Below, piece after piece: positions 8,026-15,863 of a stretch of 18,743 bases of DNA (positions are counted from its first letter, which is position 1; each line of letters begins with the position of its first letter). A model generated the notes under the pieces. That model saw only the letters and a program-made list of their open reading frames with translations, did no database searches and was not told the DNA's origin. The translations under genes were made by a program, and so were the position numbers. The stretch covers positions 1 to 18,743 of the forward strand of contig JAZLIT010000153.1 in NCBI GenBank assembly GCA_045617525.1. Reading direction: 5' to 3'. Source of the DNA: JAZLIT01 sp045617525 (lineage in GTDB: Bacteria > Bacillota > Bacilli > Bacillales_A > Planococcaceae).

Positions 8026-8076
8026 CAAAAACTGGGAAAGTGCAACCGAGTATTCAAACTTAGTTACACTTTTCCC
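8026..8076 (-). terminator. Terminator of the pcrB-pcrA-ligA-camS operon
   Basis: On the minus strand GGGAAAAGTGTAAC pairs with GTTGCACTTTCCC (one bulged A and one wobble pair), followed by AGTTTTTG. It begins 18 bases after the camS stop codon. Confidence 0.85.
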
Positions 8077-8094
8077 ATTTAATTGAAAAATATT

Positions 8095-9270
8095 CTACTC
8101 ATAAATATGCACAAATGGTTCTTCAATATTTGCCTCTTTTTTAATTAATGCTTCAGGTCCGTTCAATGATGTAATACTTACGTTAATCGCTAAATCCTTC
8201 GGTAGTTGCTTCAACATAACACCCGTTAAATATTGCGTGAATCCAATAATTTCAGCTGTCCCGTAAAATTGAATCGGAATTTCAATTTCTAATGATTGAA
8301 TACGTTCATTTTGATAAAATGCTGTGCCAATTACACTTGTGAAATTTGAAAAGTATAAATCAATATCTTGTTTAAAGTTTTGGAATTTATCATTCAAATC
8401 ACGATAAATAGCGTCCGGTGAAGACATAGGGAATGTTACATAGGCTTCATCAATTGCTTCCCAATCATTTAGGGTTACTTTCCCTGCATCAGAGACTGCA
8501 GACATGATATATGTTCCTGGTACAATTGAGTTTCGCGCCTCTTGTTTGAATAGGCCAATCACAATCGGAATATCAGCTAACTCAGTTCTCATTCTTAAAC
8601 GTTGAATAATTTCCTGCGCTATTTTTTTGCCTTCATCAATTAACTCTTTATCATCAATTGGACGCTCGTAATATTCTCCGTATCGCTCACGTTGATAATA
8701 ATAGGTAGAGTTGAGGGCCAGCCCAATCGACATACCGCCAAGTGCAATTTTATTATCTCCAGTTTTGATTAAGTAATTTTGCTCGACAAGATGGGCTAAG
8801 TAAACTGGCGCAACATCCGCTTTAATAATCGGATCCATTTCTACACCCGTTTCTTCATCTACACTCGAGGGATTTAAGCCTTGATTTTCTGGCTCTTCCT
8901 CCGTAGTTTGATTTGGACGAGCAAGCCAATTCGTTACGGTCGACTTCGATAAATACTGCCCCTCCTGGAAGTAGTATTTTTCAGTATCGAATTCATTTTG
9001 TGAAATACGCATTAATCCGTTTTCTACTTCCTTCAAGTCATACTTCGAATAAATATTTGATACGACTAATCCACGTGTCGGACTTTCCTTATATGGAATT
9101 AAGGTTTTATAATAGTTTTCGCTTAATTGCATATTCGGGATATGCGTTGTCTCAATTTCTTCCTCATTTGATTGTTGTGCTAGCTCCGCATCATCTGAAA
9201 ATGACGGTGCACAACCCGATAGTAATAAGACCCCCGCGAAAAGACTTGAGATCCATTTAAATCTTTTCAT
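8095..9270 (-). CDS. camS: CamS family sex-pheromone-type lipoprotein (YerH)
   Basis: A 391-residue exported lipoprotein. The N-terminus MKRFKWISSLFAGVLLLSGC has two early Lys/Arg residues, a hydrophobic core and a lipobox LSGC with Cys20 as the acylation site. The rest fits the CamS family: YYKTLIPYKESPTRGLV, LEVENG-like segments, GLALNSTYYYQRERYGEYY and a C-terminal half with VIGLFKQEARNSIVPGTYI. In staphylococci the cleaved CamS signal peptide gives a cAM373-like pheromone; here the seven residues before the Cys are GVLLLSG, unlike that peptide, so no pheromone role should be assumed. Its own function in bacilli is unknown. It starts 18 bases after ligA with ribosome binding site AAAGGGG overlapping the ligA stop region, and is the last gene of its operon. 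Confidence 0.9.
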   Translation of the reverse strand: MKRFKWISSLFAGVLLLSGCAPSFSDDAELAQQSNEEEIETTHIPNMQLSENYYKTLIPYKESPTRGLVVSNIYSKYDLKEVENGLMRISQNEFDTEKYYFQEGQYLSKSTVTNWLARPNQTTEEEPENQGLNPSSVDEETGVEMDPIIKADVAPVYLAHLVEQNYLIKTGDNKIALGGMSIGLALNSTYYYQRERYGEYYERPIDDKELIDEGKKIAQEIIQRLRMRTELADIPIVIGLFKQEARNSIVPGTYIMSAVSDAGKVTLNDWEAIDEAYVTFPMSSPDAIYRDLNDKFQNFKQDIDLYFSNFTSVIGTAFYQNERIQSLEIEIPIQFYGTAEIIGFTQYLTGVMLKQLPKDLAINVSITSLNGPEALIKKEANIEEPFVHIYE

Positions 9271-9288
9271 AGTTTTGAAGCCCCTTTA

Positions 9289-11286
9289 CTAATTTAATTC
9301 GTCGATTAAACGATTTTCATCCCAAATTTCTAGACCTAGGCTTTCGGCTTTTGCGAGTTTTGAACCTGCATCCTCACCTGCAATGACAAGATCCGTCTTC
9401 TTACTTACACTGCCTGCCACAGTTCCACCTAATGCCTCAATTTTTGATTTCGCTTCTGTACGTGTTAATTGCTCAAGTTTCCCTGTTAAAACAACTGTTT
9501 TCCCTGCAAATGCATTGGCCCCAGCCTCAACCTGAACTTTTTTACCTTTAAACGTTGTGTTGATGCCTAATTCCTTCAAACGTGAGATTAATAATTGAAT
9601 TTTTTCATTTTCAAAATACGCAACGACTGACTCCGCCATTTTTCCACCGATTTCATGGATTTGCGTTAATTCATCCATCGTGGCGATCATTAATGCATCG
9701 ATTGTTTCATACTCTTTTGCTAAAATTTTCGCAGCCTTTTCACCGACATGGCGAATACCTAAGCCAAATAGCAGACGTTCTAATGAATTATCCTTAGACT
9801 TTTCAAGTGCATCCACTAAATTTTGGGCTGATTTTTGCCCCATGCGCTCTAATTCAACAAGCATTTCTACACGTAATAAATAAAGATCGGCTACATCATG
9901 AATATACCCTTCACGTAGTAACTGCTCAACTACTTTTTCACCTAGCCCATCAATATTCATCGCATTACGAGACACAAAATGCTTAACACCCTCTGCAATT
10001 TGCGCAGGACATAAAGGATTTACACAACGAAGTGCAACATCGCCTTCTAGACGCACAAGCTCACTATCACATGCTGGGCAATGTGTTGGCATTGCATACG
10101 GCATGGCTGAATCAGGACGTTGCTCTAAAACAACACCGACAACTTGTGGAATAATATCGCCGGCTTTGCGCACAATTACCGTGTCGCCAAGACGAATATC
10201 TTTTTCACGAATTAAATCTTCATTGTGTAAAGAAGCGCGGCCAACTGTCGTCCCAGCCACTAAAACAGGGGCTAATATTGCTGTTGGCGTAATTACACCC
10301 GTACGGCCAATCGTTAACTCAATATCAAGTAACGTCGTGACAACTTCCTCCGCAGGGAATTTATAAGCAATCGCCCAACGTGGACTTTTTGCTGTAAAGC
10401 CTAGCTCGTCTTGATGTGCATATCGATTTACTTTTATTACGATACCATCAATTTCATAGGGTAAATTCGGACGTGCTTCTGTCCATTTAGTAATAAACGT
10501 TAAAACTTCCTCAATTGTTGCACAAGCTTCGCGCTCTTTATTTGATGGGAAACCTAACTCAGCTAAATAATCTAACATTTCTGCATGACCATCGATGCCG
10601 TAGCTTTCTCCATCGCCCGCAATTGAATAAATAAAAGTCGATAAATTACGACTTGCCGCGATTTTGGGATCTAACTGGCGTAATGAACCTGCCGCTGCAT
10701 TTCGCGGGTTTGCAAATAGCTCTTCCCCGTTTTCTGCACGCTTTTCATTTAAACCTTCAAATGATTTTTTCGGCATATACGCTTCACCACGTACTTCAAT
10801 TGATACTGGCAATTTTAAACGTAGCGGAATGGCACGAATTGTTTTTAAATTCATGGTAATATCCTCGCCCGTCGTACCATCACCACGCGTAGCTCCTTGC
10901 ACAAACACGCCATCCTCATAGCGTAATGAAATCGCTAATCCATCAATTTTCAGCTCGCAGACATATGAAAAATCATCGCCGATTGCCTGGCGTATTTTCC
11001 GGTCAAAATCACGTAAATCAGCTTCATCAAATGCATTTGAAAGGCTTAGCATTTGCGTTGAGTGTGTTACTTTCGTGAAGCCTGCAAGAACCTCTCCGCC
11101 AACTCGTTGCGTAGGTGACGTTGGGTAGATTAAGCTTGGATCTTGCTCCTCTAAAGCAATTAGTTCATGTAGCAGTTGATCATACACTGCGTCACTTACA
11201 GCAGGTTTATCTAAAACATAATAAGCATGTCCATATGTCGTCAGTAGCTCATTTAGCTCGGCTACACGTTTTTCAATTTCAGTCAT
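9289..11286 (-). CDS. ligA: NAD-dependent DNA ligase LigA
   Basis: The essential ligase that seals nicks during replication and repair, using NAD+ as AMP donor. At 665 residues it is full length with all domains: the N-terminal NAD-binding Ia domain (YYVLDKPAVSDAVYDQL); the adenylation domain with Lys113 in ELKIDGLAIS; the OB domain around residues 320-395; the four-cysteine zinc finger (Cys403, Cys406, Cys421, Cys426); helix-hairpin-helix repeats around 445-580; and a BRCT domain from about 591 to the end (GKTVVLTGKLEQLTRTEAK). The ribosome binding site GGAGG is 10 bases before the ATG. It lies 22 bases after pcrA, in the order pcrB-pcrA-ligA-camS seen in other Bacillales. Confidence 0.99.
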   Translation of the reverse strand: MTEIEKRVAELNELLTTYGHAYYVLDKPAVSDAVYDQLLHELIALEEQDPSLIYPTSPTQRVGGEVLAGFTKVTHSTQMLSLSNAFDEADLRDFDRKIRQAIGDDFSYVCELKIDGLAISLRYEDGVFVQGATRGDGTTGEDITMNLKTIRAIPLRLKLPVSIEVRGEAYMPKKSFEGLNEKRAENGEELFANPRNAAAGSLRQLDPKIAASRNLSTFIYSIAGDGESYGIDGHAEMLDYLAELGFPSNKEREACATIEEVLTFITKWTEARPNLPYEIDGIVIKVNRYAHQDELGFTAKSPRWAIAYKFPAEEVVTTLLDIELTIGRTGVITPTAILAPVLVAGTTVGRASLHNEDLIREKDIRLGDTVIVRKAGDIIPQVVGVVLEQRPDSAMPYAMPTHCPACDSELVRLEGDVALRCVNPLCPAQIAEGVKHFVSRNAMNIDGLGEKVVEQLLREGYIHDVADLYLLRVEMLVELERMGQKSAQNLVDALEKSKDNSLERLLFGLGIRHVGEKAAKILAKEYETIDALMIATMDELTQIHEIGGKMAESVVAYFENEKIQLLISRLKELGINTTFKGKKVQVEAGANAFAGKTVVLTGKLEQLTRTEAKSKIEALGGTVAGSVSKKTDLVIAGEDAGSKLAKAESLGLEIWDENRLIDELN

Positions 11287-11308
11287 TGATTGTATTCCTC
11301 CACGTCAT

Positions 11309-13573
11309 TTATGCCTTTTCTATTGGCGCAAATTTTGCAAGTAAACGCTTGATGCCTTCATTTGGGAAAGCAATATCAAGCTCTAGCCCATCCTCTTCAC
11401 CACGTACACTTACGACAACACCAAGGCCCCATTTTTTATGAGATGCCTTATCGCCAACCTTCCATCCAAGCTCATTACCACCAGTAGCTTGTAAACGTGA
11501 TGTTTGCGAAGCTGGTTTTTGAACCTCACCAAACGTTCGACTACGAGGTGCGCGGTCATTTCGTGCTGCACCAAATGGCAGTGATTGACGGTCCTCAAAT
11601 GATGAACTCCCCCCGCCGCGTGAAACTTGCTGCAGAATGTCATCAGAAATTTCCTTTAAGAAACGAGACGGTGCATTATAACTTGAACGTCCAAAAATTG
11701 TACGTGTGCTTGCACAACTTAAGTATAAACGTTGTTCTGCACGCGTAATTCCCACGTATGCTAGGCGACGCTCTTCTTCCATCTCTTCCTCACTTTCAAG
11801 CGAGCGAGAATGTGGGAAAATGTTTTCCTCAACCCCACCAATAAATACGACGGGGAATTCTAAGCCTTTTGCCGAGTGCATCGTCATTAAAATGATAGTA
11901 CCCTTCGCCTTTTCTTCCTCATCCATTGAATCAATATCTGCAATTAACGCTAAATCTGTTAAGAATGCCACTAAGGATTGATCCTCACTACGCTTTTCAA
12001 ATGCTTTTGTGACCGATAAGAACTCTTCGATATTTTCAAGACGACTTTCCGCCTCAATCGTTTTTTCATTTTGCAGCATTTCACGGTACCCTGACTTTTC
12101 AATGACTTGCTCTACAATTTGCGTCACCGATAATGACTCCTGCTCAGCCGAAATCGAACGAATCATTTGGTAAAATTGCTCTGCTGCACTCATTGCCTTA
12201 CCTGTAAGCCCCATAAATACTAGCTCACTCATTGCATCTAATACTGAACGATCTTGCGCAATTGCGTACATCACCATTTTTTCAAACGACGTCGCACCAA
12301 TGCCACGCTTTGGCTCATTAATAATACGCGCTAAAGATAAATCGTCGGCATTATTTGCGATTAGGCGTAAGTATGCCAAAATATCTTTAATTTCTTTGCG
12401 GTCGTAGAACTTAGTGCCGCCAACGATTTGATAATTTAAGCCTGATTTCACAAGTGTCTCTTCAATCACACGTGATTGTGCGTTTGTGCGATAGAGAACC
12501 GCGAAATCTGCAAGGGAGCGTTCTTCATCACGCATTAGCTGCTGAATTGTTTTAACTACGTATTGTGCTTCATCAAATTCATTTGAGGCTTTATAAAGCG
12601 TAATTTTTTCGCCGTCTGCATTTTCCGTGTGTAGCCTTTTTGGATAGCGACTTTTATTATTTATAATAACTTCATTTGCTGCTTGTAAAATCGTTTTTGT
12701 GGAACGATAATTTTGCTCGAGTAAAATAACTTTCGCTTCTTTATAATCCTTTTCAAATGAAAGGATGTTGCTAATGTCGGCCCCGCGCCAACGATAAATT
12801 GACTGATCAGAATCCCCTACAACACATAGATTACGGAACTTTTTCGCCAATAATTTCACAAGTAAATATTGCGATTTATTCGTATCCTGATACTCATCCA
12901 CGTGAATATATTGGAATTTATTTTGATAATACTCCAACACATCTGGATGCTGCTGGAATAGTGCAATTGTTTTCATAATCAGATCATCAAAATCTAGTGA
13001 CTCATTCGTACGTAAGCGCTTCTGATAACCCTCGTATATATCTGCCGCAATTTTTTCAAATGGATTATGCGGATTCATACTCGCTTTAAACTCATCTACT
13101 GTTAAACATTCATTTTTCGCTGAGCTAATCGTACTTAAAATAGCACGTGGTTCATAGCGCTTCGGATCAATATTCAATGTTTTCATGACATTTTTCACGA
13201 CTGATAATTGATCTGAGCTATCAAGAATTGAGAAGCTTTTTGAGTAACCTAAACGGTCGATATTGCGACGTAAAATACGCACGCACATTGAGTGGAAGGT
13301 TGAAACCCACATACTATTTGTCGTACCCTCACCTAAGATGCCATCAATACGATCACGCATTTCACGTGCTGCTTTATTCGTAAATGTAATTGCTAAAATC
13401 TTCGATGGATACACTTGCTTCTCCACCATTAAATACGCAATTCGATGAGTTAATACACGCGTCTTACCTGATCCAGCACCCGCCATAATTAATAGCGGAC
13501 CTTCTGTTGTTCTTACAGCCTCAGCCTGCTCTGGATTCATCCCTGCTGTTAATCCTTTTGTAATATGCTCCAT
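11309..13573 (-). CDS. pcrA: ATP-dependent DNA helicase PcrA (UvrD/Rep family)
   Basis: An essential superfamily 1A helicase moving 3' to 5'; it acts in repair, removal of RecA filaments, plasmid rolling-circle replication and transcription-replication conflicts. The protein is 754 residues. Motifs in order: Q motif (MNPEQAEAV), Walker A GAGSGKT at 32-38, ITFTNKAAREM, Walker B DEYQD at 226-230, motif III GDSDQSIYRWRGA at 253-265, LEQNYRS at 285-291, motif V TMHSAKGLEFPVVF and motif VI YVGITRAEQRLYLS. After a low-complexity linker, the last 50 residues (WKVGDKASHKKWGLGVVVSV) form the Tudor-like domain that contacts RNA polymerase in PcrA homologues. Ribosome binding site GAGGTGG precedes the ATG. 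Confidence 0.99.
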   Translation of the reverse strand: MEHITKGLTAGMNPEQAEAVRTTEGPLLIMAGAGSGKTRVLTHRIAYLMVEKQVYPSKILAITFTNKAAREMRDRIDGILGEGTTNSMWVSTFHSMCVRILRRNIDRLGYSKSFSILDSSDQLSVVKNVMKTLNIDPKRYEPRAILSTISSAKNECLTVDEFKASMNPHNPFEKIAADIYEGYQKRLRTNESLDFDDLIMKTIALFQQHPDVLEYYQNKFQYIHVDEYQDTNKSQYLLVKLLAKKFRNLCVVGDSDQSIYRWRGADISNILSFEKDYKEAKVILLEQNYRSTKTILQAANEVIINNKSRYPKRLHTENADGEKITLYKASNEFDEAQYVVKTIQQLMRDEERSLADFAVLYRTNAQSRVIEETLVKSGLNYQIVGGTKFYDRKEIKDILAYLRLIANNADDLSLARIINEPKRGIGATSFEKMVMYAIAQDRSVLDAMSELVFMGLTGKAMSAAEQFYQMIRSISAEQESLSVTQIVEQVIEKSGYREMLQNEKTIEAESRLENIEEFLSVTKAFEKRSEDQSLVAFLTDLALIADIDSMDEEEKAKGTIILMTMHSAKGLEFPVVFIGGVEENIFPHSRSLESEEEMEEERRLAYVGITRAEQRLYLSCASTRTIFGRSSYNAPSRFLKEISDDILQQVSRGGGSSSFEDRQSLPFGAARNDRAPRSRTFGEVQKPASQTSRLQATGGNELGWKVGDKASHKKWGLGVVVSVRGEEDGLELDIAFPNEGIKRLLAKFAPIEKA

Positions 13574-13622
13574 CTTTGCACCACCTCATCCGAACGTTTG
13601 TTCTTATTATAATTGAAATCGA

Positions 13623-14306
13623 TTAATTTTTCATTGCTTTTACTGTATTTAATGCGGCCAATATATCATCATAAATAATATTCCCTACAACAATAGTATC
13701 TGCAACAGCTGCCATTTCCTCTGCCTGTTGTTGGGTTGTAATACCACCACCATAAAATAACTTCGTGTTTTGAAGGACGTTTTTAGCCGCTTTCACTAAT
13801 TCTACATCGCCGTATGCACCACTATATTCTACATAAAAAATCGGTAACTTAAAGAAATGCTCTGCTAAACGTGCATGCGCAATAACGTCTTCTTCGTCTA
13901 ATTCTGTATTTGCATTCGTGGCGTGGGCCACTTTACAATCCGGATTTAAAATACAATACCCCTCTGGTACGATTTCCTCCCAGCGCATAATATCACCGTA
14001 TTCTTTAATCGCGTCAAGCTGCGCACCCTTTACCCATTTTGCATCCTTACTATTTAAAACACTCGGAATGAAATAATAGTCATAGCCCGGTGTAAGTGCT
14101 TGTACATCTGATACTTCAAGTGCAACTGGAACTGTATACCTGCGAACACGCACTAATAAATCTAATACATTATCAAGTGTGACATTATCTGTGCCACCCA
14201 CTAAGATTGCATCTGTGCCTGATTCACATATTAACTCAAGATTCTCATCTGAAATTTCCTTCGCAGGATCTAGTTTAAAAACGTGCTTCCATTCTAAAAA
14301 TTCCAT
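13623..14306 (-). CDS. pcrB: Heptaprenylglyceryl phosphate synthase PcrB
   Basis: A TIM-barrel prenyltransferase that joins heptaprenyl diphosphate to sn-glycerol-1-phosphate, giving archaeal-type ether lipids in Bacillales. The chosen ATG (14306) gives 227 residues, the family length; a GTG three codons upstream overlaps the ribosome binding site AAAGGGTGG and is unlikely. The sequence starts FLEWKHVFKLDPAKEISDEN and contains ESGTDAILVGGTDNVT, YFIPSVLNSKD, EGYCILNPDCKVA, PIFYVEYSGAYGD and the phosphate-binding LFYGGGITTQQQA and VVGNIIYDD loops. It is the first gene of the pcrB-pcrA-ligA-camS operon, 49 bases before pcrA. Confidence 0.96.
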   Translation of the reverse strand: MEFLEWKHVFKLDPAKEISDENLELICESGTDAILVGGTDNVTLDNVLDLLVRVRRYTVPVALEVSDVQALTPGYDYYFIPSVLNSKDAKWVKGAQLDAIKEYGDIMRWEEIVPEGYCILNPDCKVAHATNANTELDEEDVIAHARLAEHFFKLPIFYVEYSGAYGDVELVKAAKNVLQNTKLFYGGGITTQQQAEEMAAVADTIVVGNIIYDDILAALNTVKAMKN

Positions 14307-14362
14307 CAAAACCACCCTTTAAATTCATTGTCTCTCTCTTATAGCCGTTTAAATTAGTCTCG

Positions 14363-14390
14363 TTTATAAGTATATCGCTTTCTGCATCAA
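14363..14390 (-). promoter_or_regulatory. Putative promoter of the pcrB operon
   Basis: On the minus strand TTGATG (14385-14390) and TATAAA (14363-14368) are 16 bases apart, immediately after the yerC terminator and about 57 bases upstream of pcrB. This supports a separate transcription unit for pcrB-pcrA-ligA-camS. Confidence 0.45.
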
Positions 14391-14423
14391 AATAAAAAGA
14401 CTGAGCTATATTTCACTCAGTCT
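14390..14423 (-). terminator. Terminator of the yerA-yerB-yerC operon
   Basis: On the minus strand AGACTGAG pairs with CTCAGTCT (8 perfect pairs, 10-base loop), followed by TTTTATTTT, 17 bases after the yerC stop. Confidence 0.9.
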
Positions 14424-14440
14424 AAATAGATGAACTTGGG

Positions 14441-14761
14441 TTATTTTTTGGGTGCTTGGAATGACTTTTCATCTGGATAAAGACGCCCTAGCATCTCATC
14501 GTATGTATCATTGCCATAATCAAAACAACGACGCACGCGAGATATCGTCGCAGTTGACGCACCCGTTTCTTTTTTAATTGATTCATACGTTTTCTTTAAA
14601 CGTAATAAATGCGCAACTTCAAAGCGTTGTGAAAGCGATTGGATTTCGCTAATTGTACATAGATCGTCAAAAAATTTATAGCATTCTTCTATATCTTTAA
14701 GCTCCAGTACAGCTTTAAATAATTGCTCCGTTTGATGCCCTCGAATTTTCTCGATTTGCAT
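14441..14761 (-). CDS. yerC: YerC/TrpR-like DNA-binding regulator
   Basis: A 106-residue protein of the YerC/YecD group, related to the TrpR repressor fold. It is almost all helical. The helix-turn-helix at about residues 57-80 (YESIKKETGASTATISRVRR) contains the typical GAS-x-ATISRV recognition helix, followed by the conserved CFDYGNDTYDEML. The N-terminal half includes DLCTISEIQSLSQRFEVAHLL, which matches the TrpR-like dimer core. The ribosome binding site AGAGGTGAT is just upstream of the ATG. It is the last gene of yerA-yerB-yerC, 18 bases after yerB. Neither its ligand nor its target genes can be told from the sequence. Confidence 0.93.
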   Translation of the reverse strand: MQIEKIRGHQTEQLFKAVLELKDIEECYKFFDDLCTISEIQSLSQRFEVAHLLRLKKTYESIKKETGASTATISRVRRCFDYGNDTYDEMLGRLYPDEKSFQAPKK

Positions 14762-14779
14762 TTTATCACCTCTTCATGT

Positions 14780-15841
14780 TTATTCCGAATATACTACTGA
14801 TGCTGTTAATCCTGGTGTTGTAGGGACTAAATGAATCCATGATTTTCCTGGCATTAGCTGTACTTCACTACCATCATCTTCAATCGCTACAAGTAATCCG
14901 TCTACGTTTTTCCACGCCACTTCTCGCATCATACCTTGTTGGAACACGAATGCTTTTCCACCTTTAGTAAGCGTTAACTCACGTCTACCTTCTGCATCAA
15001 TTAGACGATGAGGCATTTCTAAAAATAGCACATTCGCTATTGTTACTTGCTTATTTGTCAACGCATCAAGCGTTGGCTGACTTGGAGAAGATTTTGCGTA
15101 TAGCCCTGTTTCAGCATCATATTGATAAATACTGTTATATGGCGAAGTTGAATTATTATAATTCATACGAATCTCATTCGCCTTTATTCCTATCTTAACA
15201 TTATCTAGAGTATCATAAAACGCCATTCCGACTTTTTTCTTCATTTCAAGCGTTGCATTTACTTTTTCAGCACCCAATTTCAAATTCTCTCCAGAAATAT
15301 ATGAGTTATGTGGTGCTTTTCGGTCTTTTGAACGCTTAAAGTAGATTCCGTCATACTGCATTCCATTTATATTTTCTACTACTTTTTTCTTCAACATTTG
15401 ATGGGCTTCCGGGCTATAGCCATGCGCTACATAAAAACCATCGAAGCCCCCTGCTATTTCAATTAAGTAATCACGTGCACTGCGAATCGGTCCAATATTT
15501 TCAGGAAGTTCCGATTGATAGAGTGCTAAATATCTTGTCGCATCTGCTTCCACAAGCACTTCATAAACGATATCTGCTGAAGATATCCCAGATTGTGGAC
15601 GCGCCTGTGAATGGTTGTTAATCGTCACTAGAATAGGACGTGCCGTATTCTCACTTTCAATTCCCTCACCTGTAAATGGCTGACTATACTTAAAGGTTTT
15701 GATTTGTTCATCTTGTTCCTCTTGCATATCTTCAGCTTCTTGTTCATCTGCTTCTACAATATCTATATTTGCTTCATCTTTACTACATCCACTTACTACT
15801 AGTATTGCTAAAAACAAACTCCATAACTGGTGCTTTTTCAT
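14780..15841 (-). CDS. yerB: DUF3048 family lipoprotein YerB
   Basis: A 353-residue secreted lipoprotein. The ATG at 15841 follows the ribosome binding site AAAGGGGAT with an 8-base gap; a GTG two codons upstream is in frame but too close. The signal peptide KKHQLWSLFLAILVVSGC ends in a lipobox with Cys19, followed by an acidic Glu/Asp-rich linker (about residues 23-48). The DUF3048 N-terminal domain shows ENTARPILVTINNHSQARPQ and DIVYEVLVEADATRYLALYQ, then GPIRSARDYLIEIA and KDRKAPHNSYIS; the C-terminal part has SIYQYDAETGLYAKS and MPGKSWIHLVP. The family is common in spore formers and its function is not known. It lies between yerA and yerC. Confidence 0.93.
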   Translation of the reverse strand: MKKHQLWSLFLAILVVSGCSKDEANIDIVEADEQEAEDMQEEQDEQIKTFKYSQPFTGEGIESENTARPILVTINNHSQARPQSGISSADIVYEVLVEADATRYLALYQSELPENIGPIRSARDYLIEIAGGFDGFYVAHGYSPEAHQMLKKKVVENINGMQYDGIYFKRSKDRKAPHNSYISGENLKLGAEKVNATLEMKKKVGMAFYDTLDNVKIGIKANEIRMNYNNSTSPYNSIYQYDAETGLYAKSSPSQPTLDALTNKQVTIANVLFLEMPHRLIDAEGRRELTLTKGGKAFVFQQGMMREVAWKNVDGLLVAIEDDGSEVQLMPGKSWIHLVPTTPGLTASVVYSE

Positions 15842-15863
15842 GAACACAAATCCCCTTTATGTT

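Noticed and set aside
7558..8082. 174-codon plus-strand frame across gatC and the gap to camS
   Set aside because: Antisense to gatC, Ser/Phe-rich shadow translation, and it covers a terminator and a promoter region.
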